64,000 bases of DNA from Diplonema japonicum (lineage: Eukaryota > Euglenozoa > Diplonemea > Diplonemida > Diplonemidae). Shown in pieces: positions 50,280 to 60,083 of this stretch. The notes under the pieces were generated by a model. It was not told the origin of the DNA, searched no databases, and saw only the letters and a list, made by a program, of their open reading frames with translations. The first letter of the stretch is position 1. Each line of letters opens with the position of its first letter. Location: contig OZ025724.1 in the NCBI GenBank assembly GCA_964019335.1, forward strand, positions 62,001 to 126,000, given 5' to 3'. The position numbers and the translations under genes were made by a program.

Positions 50280-50938
50280 ATGCATCACTGGTTATTGCCC
50301 TGCACGTTCTTCAGCACCACGTCACAATGGGGACAAATGCCTTCCCGTCCTGTCCATGCTACCTTAACCGACCGTCGGTTTGCTCCGTCGCACCACTGCC
50401 CGCGCTTCGCGCTCTTGGACCGCTATTCGACGAGCAGAGATGGTTCTAGCGCACGATCTGTGTTGGTCTTCACCAGCTTGGTGCCGTGGCCAAGGTTCAC
50501 GTTTGGGCATACGCCTCTCTTTCGCTTCTTCCTGTAGTGGCTCGCGAGGGGCGGGGCCGGTGCTGGGGCTGAGTGCGGGGCCAGAGCTCGTCGCCGTCGT
50601 GGGTGGTGAGGCATGCCAGTTCCAGCTCCTCCGTCCGTGGCGCAGGTTCTGTCTTTACCGATGGTGGGGTCGAGATCGGGGCCTCGATGTCGTCGCCGGT
50701 CAGGTCTATGACCTCCTTCACGTTTCCCTGCACCTCATCGGTTCCCTGTGGCACAGGTCCCGCCTCCTTGTGGGGGAGGTTCCGTTGTAGGTGTTGACTC
50801 CGCGGGTGGTGGCTCCAACATGTACATGTACCCCACTCTGCAGAAGCCTCAGCCTTCGGGTACCCTGTCAAGCCCAGACAGCTCCACCTCGTGCACCATA
50901 TTCTCGTCGACGGTCCTGATCAACACTGCGAGGCTCAT
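50280..50938 (-). pseudogene. UBL start fused to SIM and zinc-finger tail (degenerate or spliced)
   Basis: It begins with the UBL-family start (MSLAVLIRTVDENMVHEVEL) at 50938 but the frame stops after about 28 codons. A second frame (50497-50871) contains EVIDLTGDDIE, a good SUMO-interaction motif. A third reads YRKKRKRG, then, if a GTATGC-AATAG intron near 50417-50510 is removed, RSKSAKRGQWCDGANRRSVK and REGICPHCDVVLKN to a stop near 50285. The basic and zinc-finger parts look real. At least one further frame change is unexplained, so it is a pseudogene or an intron-rich gene that I cannot fully resolve. Confidence 0.5.
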
Positions 50939-51582
50939 GGTTTCTTTTGGTTTATTACTTTTGTTGATTCTTTTTTTTGTATTTTTAGGTTTTTACAGAC
51001 GAAATAAATAAATTGGGGGGGGGGGGGGGGGGGGGGCAGGGTCACTGGGCGGGACTGAACAAGAAAAGCGATAAGAGGGAGAGAGGGAGGGGGTTTGCCT
51101 TCCTCCAATACAGAAAAGAAGAAAGAAAAAAAAAGAATAAAAAAAGAAAAAAGGAAAAATGATGAAGTGTCAGCCACAGGTTTGCATAACGTGTGGTTGC
51201 ATGTCACACTTTTGATGAGTGTCACATAGATAAAAACTGGCAAATAGAGAGGAAAATAAAGGGACTGAATGGAATTGGGTTAGCTTGGGCGGGGTGCCAT
51301 CAATCGGGGGTTTGAAAAAAGAAATTTATTTAAAGAAAATGAAATTCATTCTTTTTCTTGTTGTTGATGCGTGGCGAACGACTAAGAACAGGGGAAGAAA
51401 AACAACGAGGAAAGCTGGGGTATTTCTTTTTATTTTTTTATTTTTTTTTTTTTATATATAACTCCAGTCAGATTTTTAAGTGGGTATTTCACTTTATTTT
51501 CACGGCAGATTTCAGGCTTGTTTTAGGAGGAAAACAGGGGCAGGAATGAAAATTACTTTATGAGTGAATATAAAGTACTAGC

Positions 51583-52045
51583 CCTATTTTCACTGCACAG
51601 CAAGGGTTTGGGGTCGCAAACACGAAAAGAAATCACCCAAGTGGTTACCACATAGGCCCCTTGTTTTGGAAACCCCGGTTCGAATCTGGGAATCTCACTT
51701 TTTACGTCACTCAAGGATCTGGGCCTCTCACCAGAAGGTGGCAAGCCAGCAGCGTCACCGCGTAGTGGGGCGACCTCAGCAACCCAGGCAGCAGCCCCAC
51801 AGGTCCAGACCGAGTACCCGCACCACACAGGATAAGCCTTGGCAATCAATATCAACGTCAACCATAAGCACCGGTAAAATTTGTAACTTGTAACTTTGTA
51901 ATACCCCACACTTTCAAATCCAACTAACGTTAAATATAACAGATTTAGTGAAAATAGATCCGATTTTCATTTGTGGTGGCCTGTTCAACTCGCTTCGCTC
52001 GTGAAGTCATATACCCACTCGTTAAACCACTGCCACCGCGCGTGA
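51583..52045. repeat. tRNA-derived SINE-like module
   Basis: Plus strand: A-box-like AAGTGGTTACCACA at about 51640 and an exact B box GGTTCGAATC at about 51673, then a tail TTGTAACTTGTAACTTTGTAA. On the minus strand, 51980-52043 begins GGTGGCAGTGGTTTAACG and ends GCCACC, which pair as an acceptor-like stem. CTATTTTCACT near 51584 is repeated in inverted form near 51939. No cloverleaf closes, so these are SINE-like, not tRNA genes. Confidence 0.45.
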
Positions 52046-52735
52046 AAATCATACGATCTTTTTTTTCACTAAATAAATAGTTATTTCTTTGTTTGTACAA
52101 CATAAAAAAAAAAAAAAAAACATCTTGCCAGCTTTCCCCTTTTTTTGTTTAGACAAGTCAAAGACTCGTTCTGTCGCAAGAAGAAGGTGGACGTTGAAAG
52201 AGAGAAATAAAAAAAAGAAGAATGTCTTTAGTTGCCTCTAAAAATTATTGGAAAAAAAAAAAAGAAAAAGGAACCTGTATATGCGACAGGATAAATGCAA
52301 AATGAACAAAATGAAACGAAACTTCTTTGGGGGTAAAAGAGGGGAGTGGCGGGGGGAGAAAAAAGAGCTGCCGCTTTTGCTGTATATGCTAAGTATTGTG
52401 CAGAAAGGTTAAAAGCCTTAACAAAGCTGCCTCGATTCCCTTCCTTTTTTTCCTCTTTTCTTTTTGTTTTAATTAAAGTATAACTGCTTTCATAAATGGA
52501 ATTAGGCATGCTTCCGGCCTAGCGATGCTAAAAAAAAAAAACTTCCAGCCGTAGTAGGGACTGTAAAGATAAGAATTTCGCAAGTTTTCTGCCCTCCGCC
52601 TTTTCAGTCAGAGGGTGGGAGGAAAACAAATAGGGTAAGGTCATTTCGCCATTTTTGTCCGTTTCGTCAATTCTTTTTGGTTTTACAGTGACAATGTATA
52701 GAAATGAAAGTAAACGAAAAAAAAAAAAAAAAAAA

Positions 52736-52800
52736 ATTATGAGTTAAGGGGGGTCGTTGTGAGACGCCCCCCTTGTTCTCATCCACTGCACCTACCCCTT
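52736..52800 (-). repeat. Interspersed repeat B copy (LINE 3' end)
   Basis: GTGAGACGCCCCCCTTGTTC then TCATCCACTGCACCTACCCC, followed by TTTCAGCAGG as at 46550. Confidence 0.7.
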
Positions 52801-53058
52801 TCAGCAGGTTTTTCCAGCTTGGACACTTTTCTACGTCTTCAGAAGCCCATGCAGTCTCCTGTCGTCCGCTTGATCCCCCGCCTTCCCCCTTATAGGGTTT
52901 TTCTAGTCACGTTCTCGAAACAAAAAAGAATAAGAAAAAAAAGAAGAAAAACAAAGAATTTTTTTTTTTCTTTTTTGCTGTTGTGTTGTTACATTATATA
53001 TGTGCGATGGCGAAAGTCGGGTTTTTTTTTTTTTTTTTTTCAAATCACACATAAAAGA

Positions 53059-53214
53059 TCAGAAGCAACTGCCGCACATGGCCAGCCCTTCATCAACAGC
53101 AACAGAGAACAGTGTCCGCACGTCTTGCGTATCGAAACCAGTGAGCGAGGCAACCTTCTCCCGCACTGCCGTCATCGGAAACACAACCTGCAGACCTATG
53201 TACTGCTGTTCCAT
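53059..53214 (-). CDS. Small protein of 51 residues
   Basis: The ATG at 53214 follows AAAGGGGGGAAAAA, and the frame reads MEQQYIGLQVVFPMTAVREK onward with balanced composition to a stop after MCGSCF. It is flanked by homopolymers on both sides, as other genes here are. Too short to assign; it may be complete or one exon of a spliced gene. Confidence 0.45.
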   Translation of the reverse strand: MEQQYIGLQVVFPMTAVREKVASLTGFDTQDVRTLFSVAVDEGLAMCGSCF

Positions 53215-53498
53215 TTTTTCCCCCCTTTCTTCTTTTTTTTTATTTATAAATAAAAGGTGTTTGGCTGTGGTTGTTTAGATATTTTACCCTACCCCTATTT
53301 GTACCTCCCCACAAGAACAGAAAAAAAATAAAATAAAAAAAGAAAGAGGGAGTGGGGGGGGGGGGGGGGGGGGGGTGCTCACTATTCAAAGAAGAAAATT
53401 CAAACACTAATCTGTCAACCCTTCCACAATTTGTTAGAGTCATGCTAGGGCGGCGGTTCGACTCGAGAACAAAAAAAAAAAAAAAAAAAAAGGCCTTG

Positions 53499-54550
53499 TC
53501 ATGCCGTCTTCAGTTTTGCAGCCTTATCCCATTTCGCCTTAGCTATTGCAATGCGTGTCAGGTTGGCTTTCGAGTCGATTATGAACAGAAAAACAGCGCA
53601 AAACCCAGAGAAGCAAGCTTCATAAGAAACAGGATGGACAAGGATCAAACGAAAAGGGATGTACAGAAAACAAGCACTCTGCCACGTCCATGAGAACAGT
53701 GCCGATGTAAATATGAGAACAGACTGAAACAACGGATGTTTCGGGGTAGCGTGGAACAAGAGAAGGAATGCATAGTTGAGCGAAGCAATGGAGGCACCGA
53801 GAAGTAGGGACATAGCACAGGCTTGCATAAGCGGGCTGAGGTTTCCTCCCCCGAATGCTGGATCCGTACTTAAAATGCAAAACACCATCACCAGGAAGTG
53901 GTGGAGGTAATCGTCCCAAAACAAGGTGGGGAGATATGCCAGTTCCCACACCATGAGCGCAGCAAGCCAAACCCTTACTAAATAGAAGGATCTGACCGCA
54001 CGGACGTCGGGCGAAGAAATGTCACATTCTGGTCCCAACAGAGAGCCTGTAAGGGCCTGAAACTCCAGCCCGTTGTCCCAGTCGAGAAAATTCCACACCT
54101 CCCACATGCCAACACAGCAGACACCTCTTAGCAACAGGGCTACGACCATCATCACAATTTTTCGTTTTTTAGAATAGGCTTGCATTTTGTCGCCATTTCC
54201 CAAGTCGTTCCATCCTGGGAACACATTTGGAAGCACTGTACTGTGCAGTGCAATGGTGGCAAAGCACACATTAAGCGAAGCGGTGAGAAACACGCTTAGA
54301 CCACTTCCTGCACAACACGCTGGGTTTTTTTTTTTTTTTTTTTTTTTATTCACAATATGGTCATACAGTCCGAGCTCAGGGCATGGCCTTGTATCGGCTC
54401 TGGTATGTACTTGATATCTATAAACATCGCTGTCATGGGCAGCACAACACCTGAGAGGAGGACAACTGCCGTGCCACACAGCAGGCCAAGCATTTTTCTT
54501 TCTCGCTTTCTCCCCTGACTGTGAAGAATTGAATGGTCGATTTGCAACAT
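53499..54550 (-). CDS. Multi-pass membrane protein, TLC-like, two exons
   Basis: Exon 1 54367-54550 and exon 2 53499-54319, separated by a 47-nt intron at 54320-54366 (GTATGA donor, CCCAG acceptor, containing a poly(A) run of about 20). Spliced length 334 residues. Without splicing, exon 1 stops at 54350 and exon 2 has no good start. Six to eight hydrophobic helices are visible; the central part DWDNGLEFQALTGS, then WELAYLPTLFWDDYLHHFLV, places an acidic pair before a His-His as in TRAM-LAG1-CLN8 (TLC) proteins, which include ceramide synthases and lipid sensors. This assignment is tentative. A LINE ends only about 25-50 bp upstream of the ATG. Confidence 0.75.
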
Positions 54551-54560
54551 TTTGAAACTT

Positions 54561-54574
<14 letters not shown>

Positions 54575-54595
<21 letters not shown>

Positions 54596-56220
54596 TCTGT
54601 TAATACTCCCCTTCTGGAGCATTGCTTTCATCCCGATTGAGGCCGTGAGCGTCTTGCGGAGTCGTGTGATGCGGTCTCGCTTGTAGTCGGCTTTCAATTC
54701 CATTAGCTTGTCGTGCGTGGAGCGGGTGGCGAAAATAGTCCTGGAGATACCAATAGCTGCCTTTCCTCCAATGGCGATGAGGGACTTCACTCTTTTTCTC
54801 TCGTCCGCTGGGAAGGGGCGTCGCTTCTTCCGTGCCATGCATGCTGTGTTTATCTTTACGATGAGAGCTTTGATTCTGCGCGCCTATCTTCCAGCAGGCC
54901 TCCCAAAGACTTTCCGGTCGTCCATTCAAGAAGTCAATGGCCAGTTCCACCGCCGACACCTCCGAGGTGGTGTCCTTCTCCACCCAGCGCAGTTGTGACA
55001 ACCATTGTAGCGGGTTCAGGTACTGGGACAGGACCCCGCTCACTCCTTCGAGCTCGCCAGCTATCGGAACGAGGCATCTCTTACCTACCACATTTCGAAT
55101 CCACGGTAGCGGCTGTGTGTTGACATCCTCCTTCTGCATGAGCTCTACGTCTCGTTTCTCAACCACCACGGCTAAGTATCGTTGCAGCTTCTCTAGGTAC
55201 GCAAAGTCATGTCCTCTCGGCAGAATCGCGTGCAATTCCAGACACAGGGGCCATCCTGTCCTGTTGCGCAGTGGTTCCAAGCCGTCCTGTGCTAGCTCTT
55301 CCTGTGCGCAGGCGCACTCGTAGAGTTGATGGCGGAGTAGGGTTACCGTGTCCGGGTATGGTGATTCACACAGGTCGCACCTGAACCCTTGTGTGCGTGG
55401 TACTGTCGTTGTTGGGACTTGGTTTATGCTCTCTTCGACTTCTTCGGTGCCGTCACCTTCTGGCCAGGGGGACGCTTCTTTGGTTCGTTCCTGCATGCGG
55501 GCTAAGGTAGGGGACCCCTCCGGTGATAACCCGTCTCAGGCAGTAGGACATGAGCGGGTCCTTGGCTGTCTTCCATAGTTGGTTGGTTTTGGGATCCGCT
55601 CCCGCCTCCATCCCTCTCACTGTGTTCCTCTCGTTCGCCAGCGACCGCGTTCGGCCCAGGGTTTGTTCCCACAGTCTAGCAATTGCGCCCAGCTCCATCC
55701 TATATAGGGGAGCCACAGACCAGGTTGCCTACTGGTCCCATCGGGGTGGACCCCGTGCCGCACCCCGCAGCGATCCGCATGCATCTCTGTCGTAGTCGTT
55801 CGTCGTCGAGCGCTCCGGACACTGCCTTCAGGGAGTGGTATATCACATAGGAGAGGGGATCCTTGGTGTGCCCCTTCAAGGGACTGTGTTCACTGCGGTA
55901 GGAGAGCGTCCACGGTGGTGAGGGCCCCATAGGTTGCACGTTACCCTTGTCGACAATTTCTTGAGCGTCTCGTCACATGGGGGGGAGAACGGTCCGCTGT
56001 AGAGGCATGACGGAAGAACCGTCGTTGATGACCGACAGCGGGCACCCCTGGAGGATACCGTTTGTGGCCTCAAACGTGTCACCAACTCCTATGGGGTACT
56101 TGAACCTCCTCGTGATCTGGGAGTACATCCCTTGGAGTGCTCTTCCTATAGATTCGACCCAGGGCGCTCATGAGGTCAAGGGACAGCTGTTGTGGTACCA
56201 GGTCGAAGCACTTTCTAAAG
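54575..56220 (-). mobile_element. 5'-truncated LINE copy with internal deletion
   Basis: Same family as 59118-64000. Frames 54600-55496, 55453-55716 and 55700-56085 give the thumb region, the CDLCESPYPDTVTLLRHQLY finger and the family tail. Relative to the long copy, about 440 bp of the RT core are deleted near 56015, and small indels break the frame. On the sense strand the 3' end runs ATTAACAGACTC into a T-run, not an A-run, unlike the copy at 5499. The 5' end abuts the repeat B LINE end at 56221. Confidence 0.82.
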
Positions 56221-56430
56221 AATATATGAGTTAAAAGAAGTCTTTGTGAGACGCCCCCTTGTTCTCATCTTCTACCTGCCCCTTTCAGCGGTTTCTCCTC
56301 CTTTGGTGGTCTTGCCGGCCTTCTCCCCAGCCTGGCCGCTTTTTCTCTTCGTTCTCTTGCGCATTGTCCTTTCAACGCCTCTAGGTCATGCTTGGTCTTC
56401 GGTGATGCAAATATCGCCCTCCTGTATGAA
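56221..56430 (-). mobile_element. 3' end of another LINE subfamily (source of repeat B)
   Basis: Frame 56265-56501 encodes RRAIFASPKTKHDLEALKGQ and a basic end, clearly related to the family tail RRPIFATQSTHDKLMDLKAA at 59240. Immediately after the coding end come GCTGAAAGGGG and the repeat B sequence. This shows that the scattered repeat B copies are 3' ends of such LINEs. Confidence 0.7.
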
Positions 56431-56589
56431 ACGGCTGCCCAACGAAACCAACAGAGCCTGCCCCGTCCCACGACGGTCCGTCTTGCCCCCGAAGAACGCA
56501 ACCATGACCTGTTCGTGCTTCACCACCAAGTCTCGACATAGGACCAACCTCAAATCCACAAACCTGGCGGTTCTTGCCCCGTGAAGTCA

Positions 56590-58155
56590 TCAGCAAACGA
56601 TGCAACACTCTTTACTTTTACAGGTTGCTTGCTTCACAGGAGGACCCCAGGACCTTGTTGGTATTCTTGGTCGCTCTTCCTGTTGTGCTGGCTCCTCCTC
56701 CTGTTGTGCTGGTTGCTCCTCCTGTTCCTGTTGATGTCCCCGTAGTCTGAGGAATTCCACAACATCTTTCCTGTGTTCCACTGGGGTCCCTGAAAGAAAA
56801 CAGCTGCCGACAGTGGTGACATTGCGAAGGGGGTTGAGATCTACAGTTCTCAAAGAGCTGCAGTTCTTGAGAAAGCTGTCACCAAGATGCTGAACGTGCA
56901 AGGGGATCAGATCAACAGAAGTCAATGATTCACAGCCATGGAGAAAACGATCACCTATATTTGTGATGTTCTGCAAAGGACCCAGATCAACAGAAGTCAA
57001 TGATTCACAGCTACGGAGAAAATCACGTCCGACGGTGGTGACATTGCCAAAGGGGCTCAGATCAACTGTCTTCAAAGAGCTGCAATCTTGGAGAAAACTG
57101 TCATCTACTTTTGTGATGTTCTGAAGGGGACTCAGATCAACAGTCGTTAGAGCTTTGCAGTTGAAGAGAAAATGGAGAATTGTAGATGCAGAAGTAAAGG
57201 TGTTGCGCAGGGGGCTCAGATCGATAGATCTTAAAGAAACACCATAAAACATGAAACCCAAGTGGTCCATACTGGTCACATTCTGCAAGGGACTCAAATC
57301 CACAGAAGTCAATGATACACAGCCACAGAGAAACCAAGAGCCGACGGTGGTGACATTGCCAAAGGGGCTCAGATCAACTGTCTTCAAAGAGCTGCAACCA
57401 TAGAGAAACCAGCCCCCAATGGACTCAACATTCTGCAAAGGACTCAAATCCACAGAAGTCAATGATGTGCAGTTATAGAGAAAAGAGCCGACGGTGGTGA
57501 CACTGCCAAAGGGGCTCAGATCTACAAAAGTCAATGATTCACAGTCTCTGAGAAACATATGTCCGACAGTTGTGAGGTTCTGGAGGAAACCTAGATCCAC
57601 AGTAGTTAGGGATTTGCACCTGCAGAGGAAAGAGTCCCCAACAGACTGAAGACCCTGCAAGGCCGACAGGTCCAAGGTGACGAGTGAGGAGCCAGACAAA
57701 AAGGAGTCCCCAATAGAGGTTGCACCGTCGCTCAGGGTCCACACCTTGAGGTGACGAAGCTTTGAGGGAAGCTTGCTTGTGAGTCCATCATCAAGACAGT
57801 CCAGACCAGTGACATCCACCACAAGAAGAAGCTCAGGATTCTCCTCAAGATGTCTTTCAACATCCTCTTTCAAATGCGAGAGGTCCACATGACTGACATC
57901 AATTGTTTTATAAATACTGAACAAGAGAAGCTTGCTCCCCTGCCCCATCCCCAGCTGCTGTATCTCCTGTTCCCCACCGCCAGATGTCTCATTATCCAAG
58001 ACCACCCCTTCGAATTGTAAGTGGAACCTCCCCACCTCCACCGCAGAAACCTCAGCCGCCTTCCTGTACAAGTCCTTCACCCTGTCAAGCCCAGACAGCT
58101 CCACCTCGTGCACCACATCCTCGTCGACAGTCCTGATCAACACTGCGAGGCTCAT
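56590..58155 (-). CDS. UBL-LRR-CaaX protein, copy 3
   Basis: 521 residues from the ATG at 58155. Ubiquitin-like domain residues 1-85 (nearly identical to the copy at 39204), helical linker (HVDLSHLKEDVERHLEENPE), about 16 leucine-rich repeats of about 23 residues, a Gln/Glu-rich segment (repeated QQEEEPAQQEE) and the end KSKECCIVC; CIVC fits a CaaX box. Intact single ORF. Differences in repeat number and in the tail compared with 39204 suggest repeat turnover. The 5' flank up to 58262 is conserved with the 39204 copy, including the upstream short ORF. Likely lipid-anchored, cytoplasmic face; partner unknown. Confidence 0.85.
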   Translation of the reverse strand: MSLAVLIRTVDEDVVHEVELSGLDRVKDLYRKAAEVSAVEVGRFHLQFEGVVLDNETSGGGEQEIQQLGMGQGSKLLLFSIYKTIDVSHVDLSHLKEDVERHLEENPELLLVVDVTGLDCLDDGLTSKLPSKLRHLKVWTLSDGATSIGDSFLSGSSLVTLDLSALQGLQSVGDSFLCRCKSLTTVDLGFLQNLTTVGHMFLRDCESLTFVDLSPFGSVTTVGSFLYNCTSLTSVDLSPLQNVESIGGWFLYGCSSLKTVDLSPFGNVTTVGSWFLCGCVSLTSVDLSPLQNVTSMDHLGFMFYGVSLRSIDLSPLRNTFTSASTILHFLFNCKALTTVDLSPLQNITKVDDSFLQDCSSLKTVDLSPFGNVTTVGRDFLRSCESLTSVDLGPLQNITNIGDRFLHGCESLTSVDLIPLHVQHLGDSFLKNCSSLRTVDLNPLRNVTTVGSCFLSGTPVEHRKDVVEFLRLRGHQQEQEEQPAQQEEEPAQQEERPRIPTRSWGPPVKQATCKSKECCIVC

Positions 58156-59117
58156 GTTTATATGGTTCTTTGTCCTTTTTCGAATATTGCAGAGAGTGAC
58201 ATGAAACAAACGTGCGGCTTTCTTTTTCGGTTTCCCCCCCCCCCCCCCCCCGGCCGCTGTTATGTGCAAAAATAAAAATATGAGCTCGTCCGAAAAAAAA
58301 TGTCAACACTTTTTTGGGCACCTCCGAAAATTTCTTGTTTTGATTATTTGAGCAAAAAAAGGGCAGCTGAAATGATTGTAGGTTAGAATAAAGAAGCAGC
58401 ATGCAACCATAGGAAGATGACATATATGGTGTACCTGTTGCCGTTCTTTCAATTGCGATGCTTGTTTTGCCGTGAGGGTGGCAGGCTTTGCAACCGGCTG
58501 CCCCCGGGAAGCGAAAAACAGAGGTCAGAAAAACGACGAAAAATGTTTAAAATGCAGTTTAAAAGCTTGAAATGCAGCACCTAGGGTGCATAAAAGTGGT
58601 GAACACACACCTTTGTGACCCCTGGGTACAACCCAGGGTCGGGTTATTGTTAAAAGTACTTAGCGAAAAATATATGGCGTTGCATAGCCCCCCCAAAACC
58701 AGGTTTTTTAGCCCTATTTTTTGCTTTTTCGAGGGGTCCTAAGGGAATTGGCCTAAAAGGCCCATTTTCCTGAAACCCAATTCTTAACACTTGCCTGCTC
58801 AACATCGGTATCTTTGGGGCCAAATATGCATTCTCTACCCATCTGCTGAGGTTTGTCATTTTTTTTCTTAAGTAAACTCATGACAAATTAAAAGTTGAGA
58901 TGTTTGCTTTTAAAGGGCCCTTAGGGGATTTTAGCCTAAAATAGGCCAAAATGGCAGTATTTTCCCCACTCCATTTTAATAGTGATAAAGAGCCCAAACC
59001 ACCCAAAATGACCCCTTAAGTTGCGTCCATTTCTTCTCGCTTTTCATTTGAAGAAAACAAAACTCAAAGTACAGGACAAGCCCCCCGCTAGAGGGCCGCC
59101 CTATGGGAGGGGGGGGT
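58156..59117. other. Intergenic region with repeat C copy 2
   Basis: 58305-58510 is repeat C with a 32-bp insertion. The rest, to 59117, is AT-rich with no gene; AAAAGTACTTAGCGAAAAA at 58651 matches sequence inside the piggyBac relic near 37014. Confidence 0.55.
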
Positions 59118-60083
59118 CTATCTGTTAATACTCCCCTTCTGGAGCATTGCTTTCATCCCGATTGTGGCTGTGAGCGTCTTGCGGAGTCGTGTGATGCGAT
59201 CCCGCTTGTAGGCGGCCTTCAAATCCATCAGCTTGTCGTGCGTGGACTGGGTAGCAAAAATGGGCCTCCTGGAGAAGCCTATAGCTGCCTTTCCTCCTAT
59301 GGCGATGAGGGATTTCACCCTTTTCTGCTCATCCGCTGGGAAGGGGCGTCGCTTCTTCCGTGCCCTGCACGCTGCGTTTATCTTTACGATTAGGGCCTTG
59401 ATTCTGCGTGCCCTATCTTCCAGCAGGCCTCCTAATGATTTACCGGTCGTCCATTCGAAGTCAATGGCTAGCTCCACCGCCGACACCTCCGAGGCGGTGT
59501 CCTTCTCCACCCAGCGCAGCTGTGACAACCATTGTAGCAGCGGGTTCAGGTACTGGGACAGGACCCCACCCACTCCCTCGAGCTCGCCTGCTATCGGAAC
59601 GGGGCATCTCTTTCCTACTACATTTCGTTCCCACGGTAGCGGCTGTGTGTTGACGTCCTCCTTCTGCACGAGCTCCACGTCCCGCTTCTCAACCACCACG
59701 GCCAAGTATCGTTGCAGCTTTTCCAGGTATGCAAAGGCATGTCCTCTCGGCAGTATTGCGTGTAGCTCAAGACACAGGGGCCATCCCGTCCTGTCGCGCA
59801 GCGGTTCCAAACCGTCCTGTGCCAGCTCGTCCCGTGCGCAGGCACACTCGTAAAGCTGATGGCGTAGTAGGGTTACCGTGTCCGGGTGTGGTGACTCACA
59901 CAGGTCACACCTGAACCCTTGTGTGCGTGGTACTTCCGTCGTTGGGACGTGGTCTATGCTGTCCCCGTCTTCCTCGGTGCCATCTCCTTCTGGTGCCAGG
60001 GGGACGCTCCTTTGACTCGTACCTGCATGCGGGCTAAGGTAGGGGACCCCTCCGGCGATCACCCGTCTCAGGCAGTAGGACAT
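59118..60083 (-). pseudogene. LINE ORF2 C-terminal part with zinc finger
   Basis: Contains CDLCESPHPDTVTLLRHQLY with a distal Cys (CCHC-like finger), a region WPLCLELHAILPRGHAFAYL shared by all copies and a basic tail. Frame differs from the RT part because of the deletion near 60110. Confidence 0.8.

Larger units (their letters stand above)
50939..53058. other. Long gap with SINE-like and LINE-end repeats
   Basis: No gene accepted. Holds a G-run near 51015-51036, the tRNA-like repeat module at 51583-52045, a fragment at 52140-52175 similar to 43715-43765 (GACAAGTCAAAGACTCGTTC) and a repeat B copy at 52736-52800. Confidence 0.45.

Noticed and set aside
51635-51700. tRNA gene with a GGTTCGAATC B box
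   Set aside because: T-arm is good but the anticodon arm and acceptor stem do not pair; kept only as SINE-like.
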